From the NCBI GenBank assembly GCA_028689675.1, contig JAQVCS010000010.1:29408-93407 (forward strand): 64,000 nt of DNA. Reading direction: 5' to 3'. Shown here piece after piece: positions 1 to 8,334 of this stretch. The first letter of the stretch is position 1. Every line of letters begins with the position of its first letter. The translations under genes and the position numbers were made by a program. A model generated the notes under the pieces. The model had not been told where the DNA came from. It saw nothing but the letters and a program-made list of their open reading frames with translations, and did no database searches. The DNA comes from Desulfovibrionaceae bacterium (lineage in GTDB: Bacteria > Desulfobacterota > Desulfovibrionia > Desulfovibrionales > Desulfovibrionaceae).

Positions 1-744
1 TTCATCAGAAATTGTATAGCAAGCGAAATTATTCAACCCAGTGAAAATACTTTCCTTGGAAATACGCAGACAGCCTGTCAGCACGGCAAGCTGAAGCGTG
101 TCATTGGTTTTGAGTGCCGCCCCCAGCATATTGCGGAGAAAAGACACCATTTCAGCGTAATAGCCATTTTCTTCTGCCCTCGCGAGCGGGACATCATATT
201 CATCAATGAGCAGAATGACTGGTTTGCCCCAATGGTCACGCAGGGCACGGCTAACCATCTTTAATGCATTTTCTAATTCAGGCTGAGAAACCGTAGCATC
301 TAACAACTTTTGTAAGGCTGTCTTATCACTCTCGGAAAGAGCATTATTGTTCAGCAAATAGCGGTGTTCAATGGCAAGAACACGAAACAATTCTGTTACC
401 TGCCCCAAGGCATGGGCAAAATTCAAGCCTTCCACCTGCTTGAGCGAAATGAACACCACAGGATACTTATTCATCCACGCATCGCACAGGGTGGTGTTCT
501 TTGCAATGTTTAGCCCTGCGAAAATATCTTTACTGTCCTTCTGAATGTCAAAGAACTCACGCAGCATGGTCATGGTCAGTGTCTTACCAAAGCGGCGCGG
601 GCGCGTGAGCAGAGAGACCATTGCTGATGTCGACTCCCCCACCAGTTCTTCAATAAGCGCCGTTTTATCTGCATAAAAGCACTGTTCTTCCCGCAATCTG
701 CGGAAAAATTCACCACCAATAAGGATGCGCAGGGCGTTTGACAT
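1..744 (-). CDS. AAA-ATPase-like protein (PF09820/DUF1703 type), partial at C-terminus
   Basis: The gene starts at ATG 744 behind a GGAG-like ribosome site and stays open for 248 codons to the window edge, so the C-terminus is missing. The translation has an N-terminal YADKT motif, then RPRRFGKT (a Walker A variant) near residue 50, and later ILLIDEYDVPL (Walker B-like). This is the layout of the AAA-ATPase-like family that usually carries a PD-(D/E)XK nuclease-like domain (DUF1703) at its C-terminus. The family is often multicopy in anaerobic gut bacteria and its role is not settled. The call rests on the motifs; the nuclease-like part is expected beyond the edge but not seen. Confidence 0.85.
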   Translation of the reverse strand, partial: MSNALRILIGGEFFRRLREEQCFYADKTALIEELVGESTSAMVSLLTRPRRFGKTLTMTMLREFFDIQKDSKDIFAGLNIAKNTTLCDAWMNKYPVVFISLKQVEGLNFAHALGQVTELFRVLAIEHRYLLNNNALSESDKTALQKLLDATVSQPELENALKMVSRALRDHWGKPVILLIDEYDVPLARAEENGYYAEMVSFLRNMLGAALKTNDTLQLAVLTGCLRISKESIFTGLNNFACYTISDE

Positions 745-1101
745 AATTTCTCTCCTTGTGTGCCAGTATCCTAATAAGGCAAGGGGCTGTCAATGGTGTC
801 AGGGACGATAGCGCGCTGTCACTCATCTCAGTTGAATATATATTACCTCCTTGAAAAGATAAAATACTTCTCATTTTTCCAAATACAAGCACAGCTTCCT
901 GCCCTCTTCACTGGGGACGGAGACTTTCTTTTCTGCATCATATTTCAAGGAGACCACAAAGCATCAAATCTAACAACTGACGAAGTAGTGCATTGGTTTT
1001 CTTACTGAGATAACAGGATATGCCAATGCCCAAACAGGCCTGACATATTCTTAAGTTTGGTTGAAGCTGCCATGCAGCTTCAACAGGCTAAAGCCTACAA
1101 C
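745..1101. other. Intergenic stretch with a strong hairpin
   Basis: I see no convincing gene here. The notable feature is a perfect 11-bp stem at 1060-1070/1074-1084 with a three-base loop (CAT), directly followed by a smaller AGGCT/AGCCT stem at 1085-1096. Neither is followed by a T-run. They lie just beyond the rubrerythrin terminator and could stabilise an mRNA end. An open frame at 793-1008 has no recognisable product. Confidence 0.4.
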
Positions 1102-1132
1102 AAAAACGCGGCAGGCTTGCACCCACCGCGTT
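1102..1132 (-). terminator. Rho-independent terminator of rubrerythrin
   Basis: Read on the minus strand, a 7-bp stem AACGCGG/CCGCGTT (1126-1132 with 1105-1111) is followed by a T-run. It lies about 23 bases after the rubrerythrin stop codon. Confidence 0.7.
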
Positions 1133-1154
1133 GAATATACTTTTTTATGGTAAA

Positions 1155-1661
1155 TTACAGGGCTGTTTCATCAACCTTAAAGAAAGCCATGGCGCCGCCG
1201 CCACACACGGGGCACTTTTCGCAAGGGCCTTCGCTGGTGTAGCCACAAACCTTACAGACATAATAGTCGGTTTCAGCAAGAGCGGCGGGGTTTTCCAAAG
1301 CTTTTTTGTACAGGTTGGCATGCACTTCTTCCACAGCATTTGCCCAGCCAAAATATTTGGCCACAGCGGCATTGCCTTCGGCTTCGGCTTCCTGCTTCAT
1401 TACAGGGTACATTTTGGTGAATTCGTAGGTTTCACCTTCCAGAGCATCCTGCAAGTTGGCAGCCGTGTCTTTAATCATGCCAAGGTTTTTCCAATGGGCA
1501 TGGGCATGAATGGTTTCAGCAGCGGCGGCAGCGCGGAAGAGCTTGCTCACCTGCTTTAAGCCTTCTTTTTCAGCTGCAACGGCATAGGCAAGGTATTTAC
1601 GGTTAGCCTGAGATTCACCAGCAAAAGCTTCTTTCAAATTCTGTTCGGTCTTGCTCATCAT
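1155..1661 (-). CDS. rbr: Rubrerythrin
   Basis: This is a 168-residue non-haem iron protein that reduces hydrogen peroxide in the cytoplasm of anaerobes. The N-terminal four-helix diiron domain carries two ExxH pairs (about E49/H52 and E111/H114). The C-terminal rubredoxin-like domain has CxxC pairs at about 136/139 and 150/153. Domain order and length match classical rubrerythrin rather than nigerythrin or reverse rubrerythrin. Two adjacent ATG codons follow GGAG; the second (1658) has the better spacing. The gene is monocistronic, with its own terminator and a promoter-like site about 60 bases upstream that overlaps an inverted repeat, suggesting regulated expression under oxidative stress. 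Confidence 0.95.
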   Translation of the reverse strand: MMSKTEQNLKEAFAGESQANRKYLAYAVAAEKEGLKQVSKLFRAAAAAETIHAHAHWKNLGMIKDTAANLQDALEGETYEFTKMYPVMKQEAEAEGNAAVAKYFGWANAVEEVHANLYKKALENPAALAETDYYVCKVCGYTSEGPCEKCPVCGGGAMAFFKVDETAL

Positions 1662-1718
1662 AGTCTCCTATTCGATATATGTGGTAAAAAAAAAGTGTTT
1701 ATTGTTGCGAACGATTCC

Positions 1719-1747
1719 TATTTACAAAAAAGCTCTGCCTTTGTAAA
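1719..1747 (-). promoter_or_regulatory. Candidate promoter and operator of rubrerythrin
   Basis: On the minus strand TTTACA (1742-1747) and TAAATA (1719-1724) are separated by exactly 17 bases, about 60 bp upstream of the rbr start. The arms TTTACAAA (1721-1728) and TTTGTAAA (1740-1747) form a perfect inverted repeat with an 11-base spacer that overlaps the -35 and the downstream half of the -10. A regulator binding there would block or modulate the promoter. The regulator is not identifiable from the sequence. Confidence 0.45.
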
Positions 1748-1828
1748 GCACTTTTTGAAATTTTTTTTCTTTTTTTTGCCGCAGGGGCATACATTGACGG
1801 AACAGTCCACAACCGTTACATAAAAAGT

Positions 1829-2458
1829 ATGTCTGGACGTTACCCTATACCGCACCTTGCACCGCACAGCCTGCACCGCACCGAGTGTCTTATTAAGCGC
1901 AGCCGTTTTATTACCAGCCTTGCCCACAGCCCCGATGCTGCCTCTGCCCGTGCCTTTGTCGAGCGCATTGCCCGTGAATTTCCCGACGCCACACACAATT
2001 GCTGGGCTTTTGCTGCTGGTGCGCCAGGGCACACGGCCGCGGTGGGCTTTTCAGACGATGGCGAGCCCCATGGCACAGCAGGCCGCCCCATGCTCACCGT
2101 GCTGCTGCACAGCTCTGTGGGGGAAATTGCCGCTGTTGTTACACGCTATTTTGGCGGCATCAAGCTGGGCACGGGCGGGCTGGTGCGGGCTTATCAAAGC
2201 TGTATACAGGAATGCCTAGAAAGCCTGCCCCTACACGAGCGCATTATTCCCGCCTATCTTGATATTGTTATAGAATACCCTTTTGTCACGCCGCTGCAAC
2301 GCCTGCTACCGCAATTTGAAGCCTGCATCGAGCGCGAAGAATTTGGCGCCGATGCCAGCTTTCGCCTGCGCCTGCCGCAAGAGCATGTGGCTGCCTTTAC
2401 CGCCGCCCTAACCAATTTGACCGACGGCAATGCCCTTATTGAGCTGTGCCAAGCATAA
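1829..2458 (+). CDS. yigZ: YigZ/IMPACT family protein
   Basis: The 209-residue product has the family core: an early KRSRFI segment, then HNCWAF, the DDGEPHGTAGRPML motif around residues 72-87, and the VTRYFGGIKLGTGGLVRAY stretch near 108-126. These identify the UPF0029/IMPACT N-terminal domain, with a smaller C-terminal DUF1949-like domain. Family members are linked to translation control in eukaryotes; the bacterial role is unclear, although the fold resembles EF-G domain IV. Start ATG 1829 has only a weak purine-rich ribosome site. It is transcribed divergently from rubrerythrin. Confidence 0.9.
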   Translation: MSGRYPIPHLAPHSLHRTECLIKRSRFITSLAHSPDAASARAFVERIAREFPDATHNCWAFAAGAPGHTAAVGFSDDGEPHGTAGRPMLTVLLHSSVGEIAAVVTRYFGGIKLGTGGLVRAYQSCIQECLESLPLHERIIPAYLDIVIEYPFVTPLQRLLPQFEACIEREEFGADASFRLRLPQEHVAAFTAALTNLTDGNALIELCQA

Positions 2459-2682
2459 ACACATATTCGGCACAAATACAAGCATGAAAAAGGGGAATTA
2501 CGCGGCAAGCCAATATACAAAGTACAGGGCAAGCGCATTTATAAACTTTTCTGTGCTCTTCGTGGCAATAAAGGGAGCAAAACTGCCCCGTCAATGCCAT
2601 TATTTCAAAGCATCGGCAATGCAATTGCGTGCCCCTGTGGGAAAGACAAGCCAGACAGGCAGCAGGCTTTTTATTAATTTTT

Positions 2683-2798
2683 TAGAGCATGTTAACTTAA
2701 ACATGCTCACAAGGTTTCGTAAGAAATCCTTGCCGCTCAAAGCGCACAAGGGGAATGTACTTCCCCCTTACATGAGCTTTGAAAGGGAATCTGCTCTA
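2683..2798. repeat. TA-flanked inverted-repeat element, family A copy 1
   Basis: This 116-bp element begins TAGAGCAT and ends CTGCTCTA, with imperfect terminal inverted repeats of about 25 bp and an inner hairpin around AAGGGGAATGTACTTCCCC. It shares its core with copies at 17234, 35076, 37850 and 53122. The last three bases (2796-2798) are the stop codon of trmL on the minus strand. Joining the flanks across one TA gives CAT CAC TAA, so the stop would have existed before insertion. It carries no coding potential and is MITE-like. Confidence 0.8.
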
Positions 2799-3278
2799 GT
2801 GATGAATATGCTCTGGCGTGCACCAAGCATCAAGTTGCTGGCAATGCGCCAAAGCCGCATACAGCACAATGCCCACAGAAGTGGAAAGGTTGAGGCTGCG
2901 CACCACCCCGCGTATGGGAATACGCACACGGTGCGGCGAACGCTCCAGCATACTTTGCGGCAGCCCGCGTGATTCGGGGCCAAAAATTAGGGCATCGTCA
3001 TCAGAAAAATCAAAATGATGCATGGGCGTGCCCCCTTTGGAGGAGGTCATAACCAAACGCTTGCCCTGCCCTGCCTCGCGCAAATAGCTTTCAAAATCTG
3101 ACCAGACATACTTTTGCACATGTGGCCAATAATCCAGCCCTGCACGCTTTAAATATTTATCGTCCAAGCGAAAGCCCAAGGGCTCAATTAAGTGCAGTAC
3201 GGTATCGGTTGCACCGCACAAGCGCGCAATATTGCCCGTATTGGGCGGAATTTCTGGTTCAAAAAGCACAATTTCCAT
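2796..3278 (-). CDS. trmL: tRNA (cytidine(34)-2'-O)-methyltransferase
   Basis: A 160-residue SPOUT methyltransferase of the TrmL group, which 2'-O-methylates the wobble base of tRNA-Leu isoacceptors using S-adenosylmethionine. Visible motifs are the N-terminal EIPPNTGNIARLC, the central LIFGPESRGLP, and the C-terminal IPIRGVVRSLNLSTSVGIVLYAA that builds the trefoil-knot cofactor site. Length is typical for TrmL. It lies 21 bp downstream of the hydantoinase-like gene on the same strand and is probably cotranscribed. Its TAG stop is contributed by a family A repeat element that abuts the gene. Confidence 0.92.
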   Translation of the reverse strand: MEIVLFEPEIPPNTGNIARLCGATDTVLHLIEPLGFRLDDKYLKRAGLDYWPHVQKYVWSDFESYLREAGQGKRLVMTSSKGGTPMHHFDFSDDDALIFGPESRGLPQSMLERSPHRVRIPIRGVVRSLNLSTSVGIVLYAALAHCQQLDAWCTPEHIHH

Positions 3279-3299
3279 ACAAACCTATCCTACACCTTG

Positions 3300-4988
3300 T
3301 TATACACAATGCGGGCAGACAAGCCCGGGCACAAGCTGCGCCTGCACACGAATATCTTTACTGCCATACCCTTGATCATTAAGCGTGGCAAACATATCAG
3401 AAGCCACAATTTCCACAGGCAACTCGGGTAAACCCTGCGTGGCAAGGCTTGCCTTCAGCACTGCTTTTGCATCTGCCTCGGCCTGCTGCACAGAATAGCT
3501 GCGGCTGATGGGGCGCGTAATATCGGCTGTAGGCACACGCATAAAGCCAGCGCCCGTGTCGGCAAGCAGGGTAAGCGAGGCCGTGGGCTGGGTCAGCGCT
3601 GCGCCCACAGCATTGGCACAGGCCGCATGCGGCGGCACATGCACAGGCAAGCCCAAGCCCTGCGCCAAAGGCTGGCGCAGCAAGGCCGCAGGCGCGCCCA
3701 CCAGCCACACAGCCGCAGGCCGCAATGCTGCCCCTTCCATAAGCGCCGCAAGGGTATACACGGGCGCGGCATTAATGTGCTGCACCAGCTCGTGCACGGC
3801 CGCAGCAATAGCCTGCACGGCCGCCTGTCGGGCAGCCTTGGCACAGCCAAGCGCATCCTCTGCCCAGCCTGTGCGCTGCGCCACAGCGTCAAGGGCGTGG
3901 CGCGAAGCCTCAGCATCCCCCGCTGTCAGACCTTGCTCAGCCAGCCCCACAACATTCAAGGCGTCCAGCAAGGTGGCTTCGTGCCCGCCAAAGGCCACAG
4001 CACGGCCGCGCCGCTCTGGGCCTACCAGCACCTGCCCCCCTGCGCCATGCAATAAAGAATCCCCACCAATACCCAGTGAAACAGTGGCAAGAGAGCGCAC
4101 CAAGGTAGCCCGCCCGCCAAGGCGCATGCCGTCGCGCTCCAGCACAGGCGAGCCTGCGGTAAACAGGGCAATATCTGTTGTTGTGCCCCCAATATCCAGC
4201 AGCAGGCTGTCTTGCTGGGCAAGCTCTGGGCACAGAGCAAGCAGCCCCATTACGCTGGCCGCAGGCCCCGACAAGGCCGACTGCACAGGCTCGCGCCGTG
4301 AAAGAGCAAAGGGCAGCGCCCCGCCGTCCGCCTTCAGCAAATAGGCGGGGGCATGAATGCCCGCCGCAGCAAGGGCTTGCTCAAGCGCATCAATAAATTG
4401 AGTATGCAAATGCGTAAACGCTGCGTTATAATAGGCTGTTGCCACACGGCGGGGAAAATTCAATGCCCCAGAAAGGCTGTGCCCTTGTGTCAGGCTTAGG
4501 CCGGGGGCGGCACGGTGTACTGCCTTGGCAAGCTGCTGCTCATGCTCTGGGTTGCGCGGTGAAAACTTCCCCACCACGGCACAGGCTTGCACACCCTGCT
4601 GCACCCATGCACGCGCCGCGGCACAAGCCCCCTGCACATCAAGGCGCGTCACTTCCTGCCCGCGGTGGTCAAGCCCGCCGCCAGCCACATAAACATGCTG
4701 CCCTAGGGCAGCGCGCTCGGGCGCAAGCCCAGGGCCAGCGCTCAGCACCAGCCCCACGGGGTCAAGCTTGCCCTGCACCACAGCATTTACCGCCAGCGTT
4801 GTGCCCACTGTCACGCGCGACACTGCCGCCAGCGCCGCGGGCTCACAAGGCAATGCCGCCAACACAGCCGCCACCGAAGCTGGCAAATTATCGTGCTGCG
4901 TGGGCACTTTAGCCTGTGCCACCACATGCCCCTGTTCCACCAGCACGGCATCTGTGTGCGTGCCACCCGCATCTATACCTAAATACAT
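3300..4988 (-). CDS. Hydantoinase/oxoprolinase family protein
   Basis: The 562-residue product starts MYLGIDAGGTHTDAVLVE, the first phosphate loop of the ASKHA-type hydantoinase A N-terminal domain. A second loop, LLLDIGGTTTDIALF, lies near the middle after a GPAASV segment. I placed the start at 4988, behind GAGG with six-base spacing; an upstream in-frame start would add 36 residues without similarity. Relatives use ATP to open cyclic amide rings (5-oxoproline, hydantoins), usually with a separate HyuB subunit, and none is visible here. The protein ends with a CPHCV tail, so a metal-binding C-terminus is possible. The true substrate is unknown. Confidence 0.85.
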   Translation of the reverse strand: MYLGIDAGGTHTDAVLVEQGHVVAQAKVPTQHDNLPASVAAVLAALPCEPAALAAVSRVTVGTTLAVNAVVQGKLDPVGLVLSAGPGLAPERAALGQHVYVAGGGLDHRGQEVTRLDVQGACAAARAWVQQGVQACAVVGKFSPRNPEHEQQLAKAVHRAAPGLSLTQGHSLSGALNFPRRVATAYYNAAFTHLHTQFIDALEQALAAAGIHAPAYLLKADGGALPFALSRREPVQSALSGPAASVMGLLALCPELAQQDSLLLDIGGTTTDIALFTAGSPVLERDGMRLGGRATLVRSLATVSLGIGGDSLLHGAGGQVLVGPERRGRAVAFGGHEATLLDALNVVGLAEQGLTAGDAEASRHALDAVAQRTGWAEDALGCAKAARQAAVQAIAAAVHELVQHINAAPVYTLAALMEGAALRPAAVWLVGAPAALLRQPLAQGLGLPVHVPPHAACANAVGAALTQPTASLTLLADTGAGFMRVPTADITRPISRSYSVQQAEADAKAVLKASLATQGLPELPVEIVASDMFATLNDQGYGSKDIRVQAQLVPGLVCPHCV

Positions 4989-5016
4989 GATAAACCTCGC
5001 TTGCTCTGCTTTCTTT

Positions 5017-5145
5017 CTACCCCCAGAGCAGCACTTTGACAAGAAAAGCCAAGCTGGCTGCCGCAAAAAATAAAAGCCCTGTAAGCACTTCAGCAAAATT
5101 CCTTGACCGCAGGGCTTTGTTCCAGTAATTTTTATCCCTTGCCAT
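5017..5145 (-). CDS. Possible 42-residue single-pass membrane protein
   Basis: This short frame starts at ATG 5145 after GGGG with four-base spacing and ends 28 bp before the hydantoinase-like gene on the same strand. Its N-terminal half is basic and polar (ARDKNYWNKALRSRNF), and the C-terminal half is one hydrophobic stretch rich in Leu, Phe and Ala, as in small inner-membrane proteins. I recognise no family. It overlaps nothing except the divergent leader of ilvE. It may be the first gene of the small minus-strand operon, or chance. Confidence 0.4.
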   Translation of the reverse strand: MARDKNYWNKALRSRNFAEVLTGLLFFAAASLAFLVKVLLWG

Positions 5146-5194
5146 GTATCCCCGTGTTCTTCGGTGGTGCACGAGCCAAACCAAGAGGTATATT

Positions 5195-6115
5195 ATGAAT
5201 AAAACTGAATTTATCTGGTTTGATGGTAAAATGGTTCCTTGGGAAGAAGCCAACGTGCCCGTTATGACGCATGCCCTGCACTATGGCAGTGCTGTTTTTG
5301 AAGGCATTCGTTGCTATGCCTGTACCGATGGTTCTTCTGCCGTGTTCCGCCTGCAAGAACATGCTCAGCGTCTAGTCAATTCTGCTAAAATTATGGGCTT
5401 GGCCATGCCCCTGACAGTAGACGAAGTGAGCGCTGGTATTCTTGAAACGGTTACTGTCAACAAGCTCAAAGAAGGCTATATTCGCCCCCTCACCTTTGTG
5501 GGGTCTGGCGAAATGGGCGTGTACCCCGGCAGCAACCCCGTGCACACCATTATTGCCGCGTGGCCTTGGGGTGCATACCTTGGTGCAGAAGCGCTGGATA
5601 TGGGCATTCGCACCAAAATCAGCTCTTTTGCCCGTATGCATGTCAACACCCACATGAGCAAGTGCAAGGCCGCTGGCAACTATGTCAACTCTATTCTTGC
5701 CAAGGTGGAAGCAAAAGAAGATGGCTATGATGAAGCCATTATGCTGGATACGCAGGGCTTTATTTCAGAAGCCACTGGCGAAAATATCTTTATTGTGCGT
5801 AACGGTATTATCAAAACCACGCCCCTTACCTCCATTTTGGGCGGCATCACGCGCGATTCTATTATGACCGTGGCGCGTGATCTTGGCTACACCGTGGAAG
5901 AACAGCTCTTCACCCGCGATGAACTCTACATTGCCGATGAAGCCTTCTTTACAGGCACGGCCGCTGAAGTGACCCCCATTCGTGAAGTGGATCACCGCAC
6001 CATTGGTGCAGGCCGCGCTGGCGCTGTGACCAAGCACATCCAAAAAGTCTTTTTTGATGTGGTCAAGGGCGGCAATGCCCAGTATGAAAGCTGGCTGAAC
6101 CGCTATACTGTGTAA
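5195..6115 (+). CDS. ilvE: Branched-chain amino-acid aminotransferase
   Basis: The 306-residue fold-type IV aminotransferase transfers amino groups between glutamate and the 2-oxoacids of leucine, isoleucine and valine, using pyridoxal phosphate. The start MNKTEFIWFDGKMVPWEEA follows AGAGG at good spacing. Family marks include HALHYGSAVFEGIRCY, the lysine region MSKCKAAGNYVNSILAK, the glutamate loop AIMLDTQGFISEATGENIF, and TPLTSILGGITRDS. Length equals standard IlvE. The genes for leucine synthesis lie 45 kb away in this window and two branched-chain importers are also present, so the cell can both make and take up these amino acids. Confidence 0.96.
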   Translation: MNKTEFIWFDGKMVPWEEANVPVMTHALHYGSAVFEGIRCYACTDGSSAVFRLQEHAQRLVNSAKIMGLAMPLTVDEVSAGILETVTVNKLKEGYIRPLTFVGSGEMGVYPGSNPVHTIIAAWPWGAYLGAEALDMGIRTKISSFARMHVNTHMSKCKAAGNYVNSILAKVEAKEDGYDEAIMLDTQGFISEATGENIFIVRNGIIKTTPLTSILGGITRDSIMTVARDLGYTVEEQLFTRDELYIADEAFFTGTAAEVTPIREVDHRTIGAGRAGAVTKHIQKVFFDVVKGGNAQYESWLNRYTV

Positions 6116-6131
6116 TTTGTCTTTTAACGGG

Positions 6132-6181
6132 GTGCGCCCTGCCCTGCTCTGCTTATCAGGGCAATGCAGTGCGGGGCGCAC
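6132..6181 (+). other. Two-tier hairpin between ilvE and dnaX
   Basis: An outer 8-bp stem GTGCGCCC/GGGCGCAC (6132-6139 with 6174-6181) encloses an inner 7-bp stem TGCCCTG/CAGGGCA (6140-6146 with 6157-6163). There is no T-run after it, and the dnaX start is 13 bases downstream. It may act on translation of dnaX or as a partial terminator of ilvE. It does not match the signal recognition particle RNA that sits near dnaX in some genomes. Confidence 0.4.
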
Positions 6182-6193
6182 TCGGTGCTGTGC

Positions 6194-8269
6194 ATGAAAT
6201 ACATTTCGCTCGCTTCGCGCTACCGCCCCCAAACCTTTGCCGATGTTGCTGGCCAAGATATGGTAAAGGCCGTGCTTTCCCGCGCTGCTCAAGAAGACAA
6301 GGTTGCTCCAGCCTATCTTTTCAGCGGCACTCGCGGCGTGGGCAAAACCACCATTGCACGCATTTTTGCCAAGGCGCTGAATTGTGCCCATGCCCCCGCG
6401 GCCGAACCCTGCAATGACTGTGAGCAATGCCGCAAAATTACTCAGGGCGTGCATGTTGACGTTACAGAAATTGACGGCGCTTCCAACAACAGTGTGGAAG
6501 ATGCCCGCGCCCTGCGCGAAACCATAGGCTATGCAGCCATGGAAGGGCGCTACAAAGTCTTTATTATTGACGAAGCCCACATGCTTTCGCGCTCTGCCTT
6601 TAATGCTTTGCTCAAAACGCTGGAAGAACCCCCAGCCCGCGTTGTTTTTATTTTTGCCACCACAGAAGCGCATAAATTTCCTGTTACCATTGTGAGCCGT
6701 TGCCAGCACTTTATATTTAAGCATCTGCCCGAAAGTGCTCTTATTGCCCATCTGAATAAAATCTTGCAGGCAGAAGGCATGCACTTTGACGCTGGGGCTG
6801 TGGCACTTATTGCCCGACGGGCTGCTGGCTCGGTGCGCGATGCCATGAGCCTGCTTGACCAATGCCTTGCCTTGGGCGGGGATGCCCTTACGCAGGAAAG
6901 CGCCCGCGCAGTGCTGGGCGTGGCTGGGCAGGATTTATTTATTGCCCTGCTGGATGCTCTGGTGGCGCAAGACTGCGCAGCCATTGCGCGCTTGCTGCGC
7001 CGTCTGCTTGACCAAGGCGTGGATATTGGCTTTTTCTTGCGTGAGCTGGGCACGCTGTGGCGCACCCTTTTCTTGCTGCGTCAATCTGGCGAAAGCATTG
7101 TACCTGTGCTTGATATGCCTGCCGATGAATGCGCCCTGTGGTTAGCGCAAGCGCCGCGCTTCAGCCTGCAGCACATTCATGCCGCGTGGCAAATGGTGCT
7201 GGATGCCCAGCGCCGCATTACGCACAGCCCAGAGCCAGCTGCCGCGCTTGAGCTGCTGCTGCTGCATTTGGCACTGCTGCCGCGCCTACTGCCACTGGAA
7301 CAGCTGCCTAGCTTTGCCCAAGGCCATGCTGCCCCCAATAGTGCCGCCAGCCCCGCAGCACCTGCTGCTTCTGTGCCCCCAGCCGCTGTGCCTTCAACCG
7401 CAGCTCCCTCTGTGCCATACGGGGCAGACTCTGCTGCGCCTGTGGCCTCGGTTATACCCACCGCCTCTGCGGCCTCTGCACCTGCGGCCTCGTTTGCGCC
7501 TGCCCCGACACTGGCACAAAGCACTGCGTACATGCCTGCGGCCTCGGCTGCCCCCACAGCACAGTCTGCGCCCATAGGCTCTGCCATGCGCGTTGCACAG
7601 CCTGCACCCGCTACCAAGCCTACCAGCGCAGAGCATAACAAGCCTGCCCCAGCAAGCCCACGGCAAGAGCCACAAGCTCAAGGGCAAGGCCTGCCCGCCG
7701 CACCTGCCCAGCCAGCCTTAGCGCAGGCAGCAGAAGCGCGCGCGCAGGAACAGTATGCACCAGAAAAAACAACGCAAACACAGGCAACAAGCCAGCCCAG
7801 TTCTGCACAGGCTGCCCCAGAGCAAACAAGAGCAGCGCAATCTGCCCCAAAGCCGCTTGCCCCAGTGCAGGCAGCGCCCCCTGCTGCCGAGCAAAAAACA
7901 GCGGGGGAAGGCCTTTCGTGGGAGCATTTTTGTGAATTTTGCGCCTCGGTGCAGGAACAGGGGGGCACAAGCCTGCCCCTGCGCATGATGCGCTCTGTTT
8001 CGGGGCACTTCAGCGCACAAGGCTGCCGCATACAAACACCGTCACAGCAGCAATGCGATTCGCTTGAACGCAGCCGCCCTGTGCTGGAAAACCTGCTGGC
8101 ACAATATTGCCACCAAGCAATAGGCCTGCTTATTGTGCCCCCAGCCCGTGCCCCCAGAACAGAGGCACAGCTTAAAGATGAATTTTCACAGCGAGCTGAA
8201 GTAAAGCTTTGCTGCGAATTATTGGATGCCCGCCTTGACAGGGTGCATCCCCTCAGCAAAAACCCCTAG
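6194..8269 (+). CDS. dnaX: DNA polymerase III subunit gamma/tau
   Basis: The 691-residue clamp-loader ATPase starts MKYISLASRYRPQTFADVAGQ. It shows Walker A GTRGVGKTT, a zinc-module set of cysteines just after it (CAHAP...CNDCEQC), Walker B IIDEAHMLS, and the arginine-finger region TTEAHKFPVTIVSRCQ. About residues 380-570 form a low-complexity Ala/Pro/Gln linker, followed by a small folded tau C-terminal part. I saw no clear slippery heptamer for making a short gamma by frameshift. It is followed by ybaB/ebfC and recR, the widespread dnaX-ybaB-recR arrangement. An earlier in-frame ATG at 6164 would add ten residues that do not resemble the family. Confidence 0.95.
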   Translation: MKYISLASRYRPQTFADVAGQDMVKAVLSRAAQEDKVAPAYLFSGTRGVGKTTIARIFAKALNCAHAPAAEPCNDCEQCRKITQGVHVDVTEIDGASNNSVEDARALRETIGYAAMEGRYKVFIIDEAHMLSRSAFNALLKTLEEPPARVVFIFATTEAHKFPVTIVSRCQHFIFKHLPESALIAHLNKILQAEGMHFDAGAVALIARRAAGSVRDAMSLLDQCLALGGDALTQESARAVLGVAGQDLFIALLDALVAQDCAAIARLLRRLLDQGVDIGFFLRELGTLWRTLFLLRQSGESIVPVLDMPADECALWLAQAPRFSLQHIHAAWQMVLDAQRRITHSPEPAAALELLLLHLALLPRLLPLEQLPSFAQGHAAPNSAASPAAPAASVPPAAVPSTAAPSVPYGADSAAPVASVIPTASAASAPAASFAPAPTLAQSTAYMPAASAAPTAQSAPIGSAMRVAQPAPATKPTSAEHNKPAPASPRQEPQAQGQGLPAAPAQPALAQAAEARAQEQYAPEKTTQTQATSQPSSAQAAPEQTRAAQSAPKPLAPVQAAPPAAEQKTAGEGLSWEHFCEFCASVQEQGGTSLPLRMMRSVSGHFSAQGCRIQTPSQQQCDSLERSRPVLENLLAQYCHQAIGLLIVPPARAPRTEAQLKDEFSQRAEVKLCCELLDARLDRVHPLSKNP

Positions 8270-8334
8270 GGCAAGCGTCTGGCGCACGGTGTTGCCACCG
8301 CGCCTGCCCGACAGACCATACAAGGAGTATAAAC

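Noticed and set aside
2430..2972. Open frame of 180 codons after yigZ
   Set aside because: It runs through the family A repeat and into trmL on the other strand, with no family similarity.
6116..6193. Signal recognition particle RNA upstream of dnaX
   Set aside because: The stretch is only 78 bases and lacks the conserved GGTCAGGTCCGGAAGGAAGCA-like apical loop; it is only a hairpin.
5765..6862. Open frame of 365 codons on the minus strand across ilvE and dnaX
   Set aside because: It is antisense to two well-supported genes and has no recognisable motif or ribosome site.
7750..7900. Slippery site for a dnaX frameshift
   Set aside because: The A-runs in the linker do not give the X XXY YYZ pattern in the reading frame, and no downstream stop in the -1 frame with a clear stimulatory hairpin was evident.
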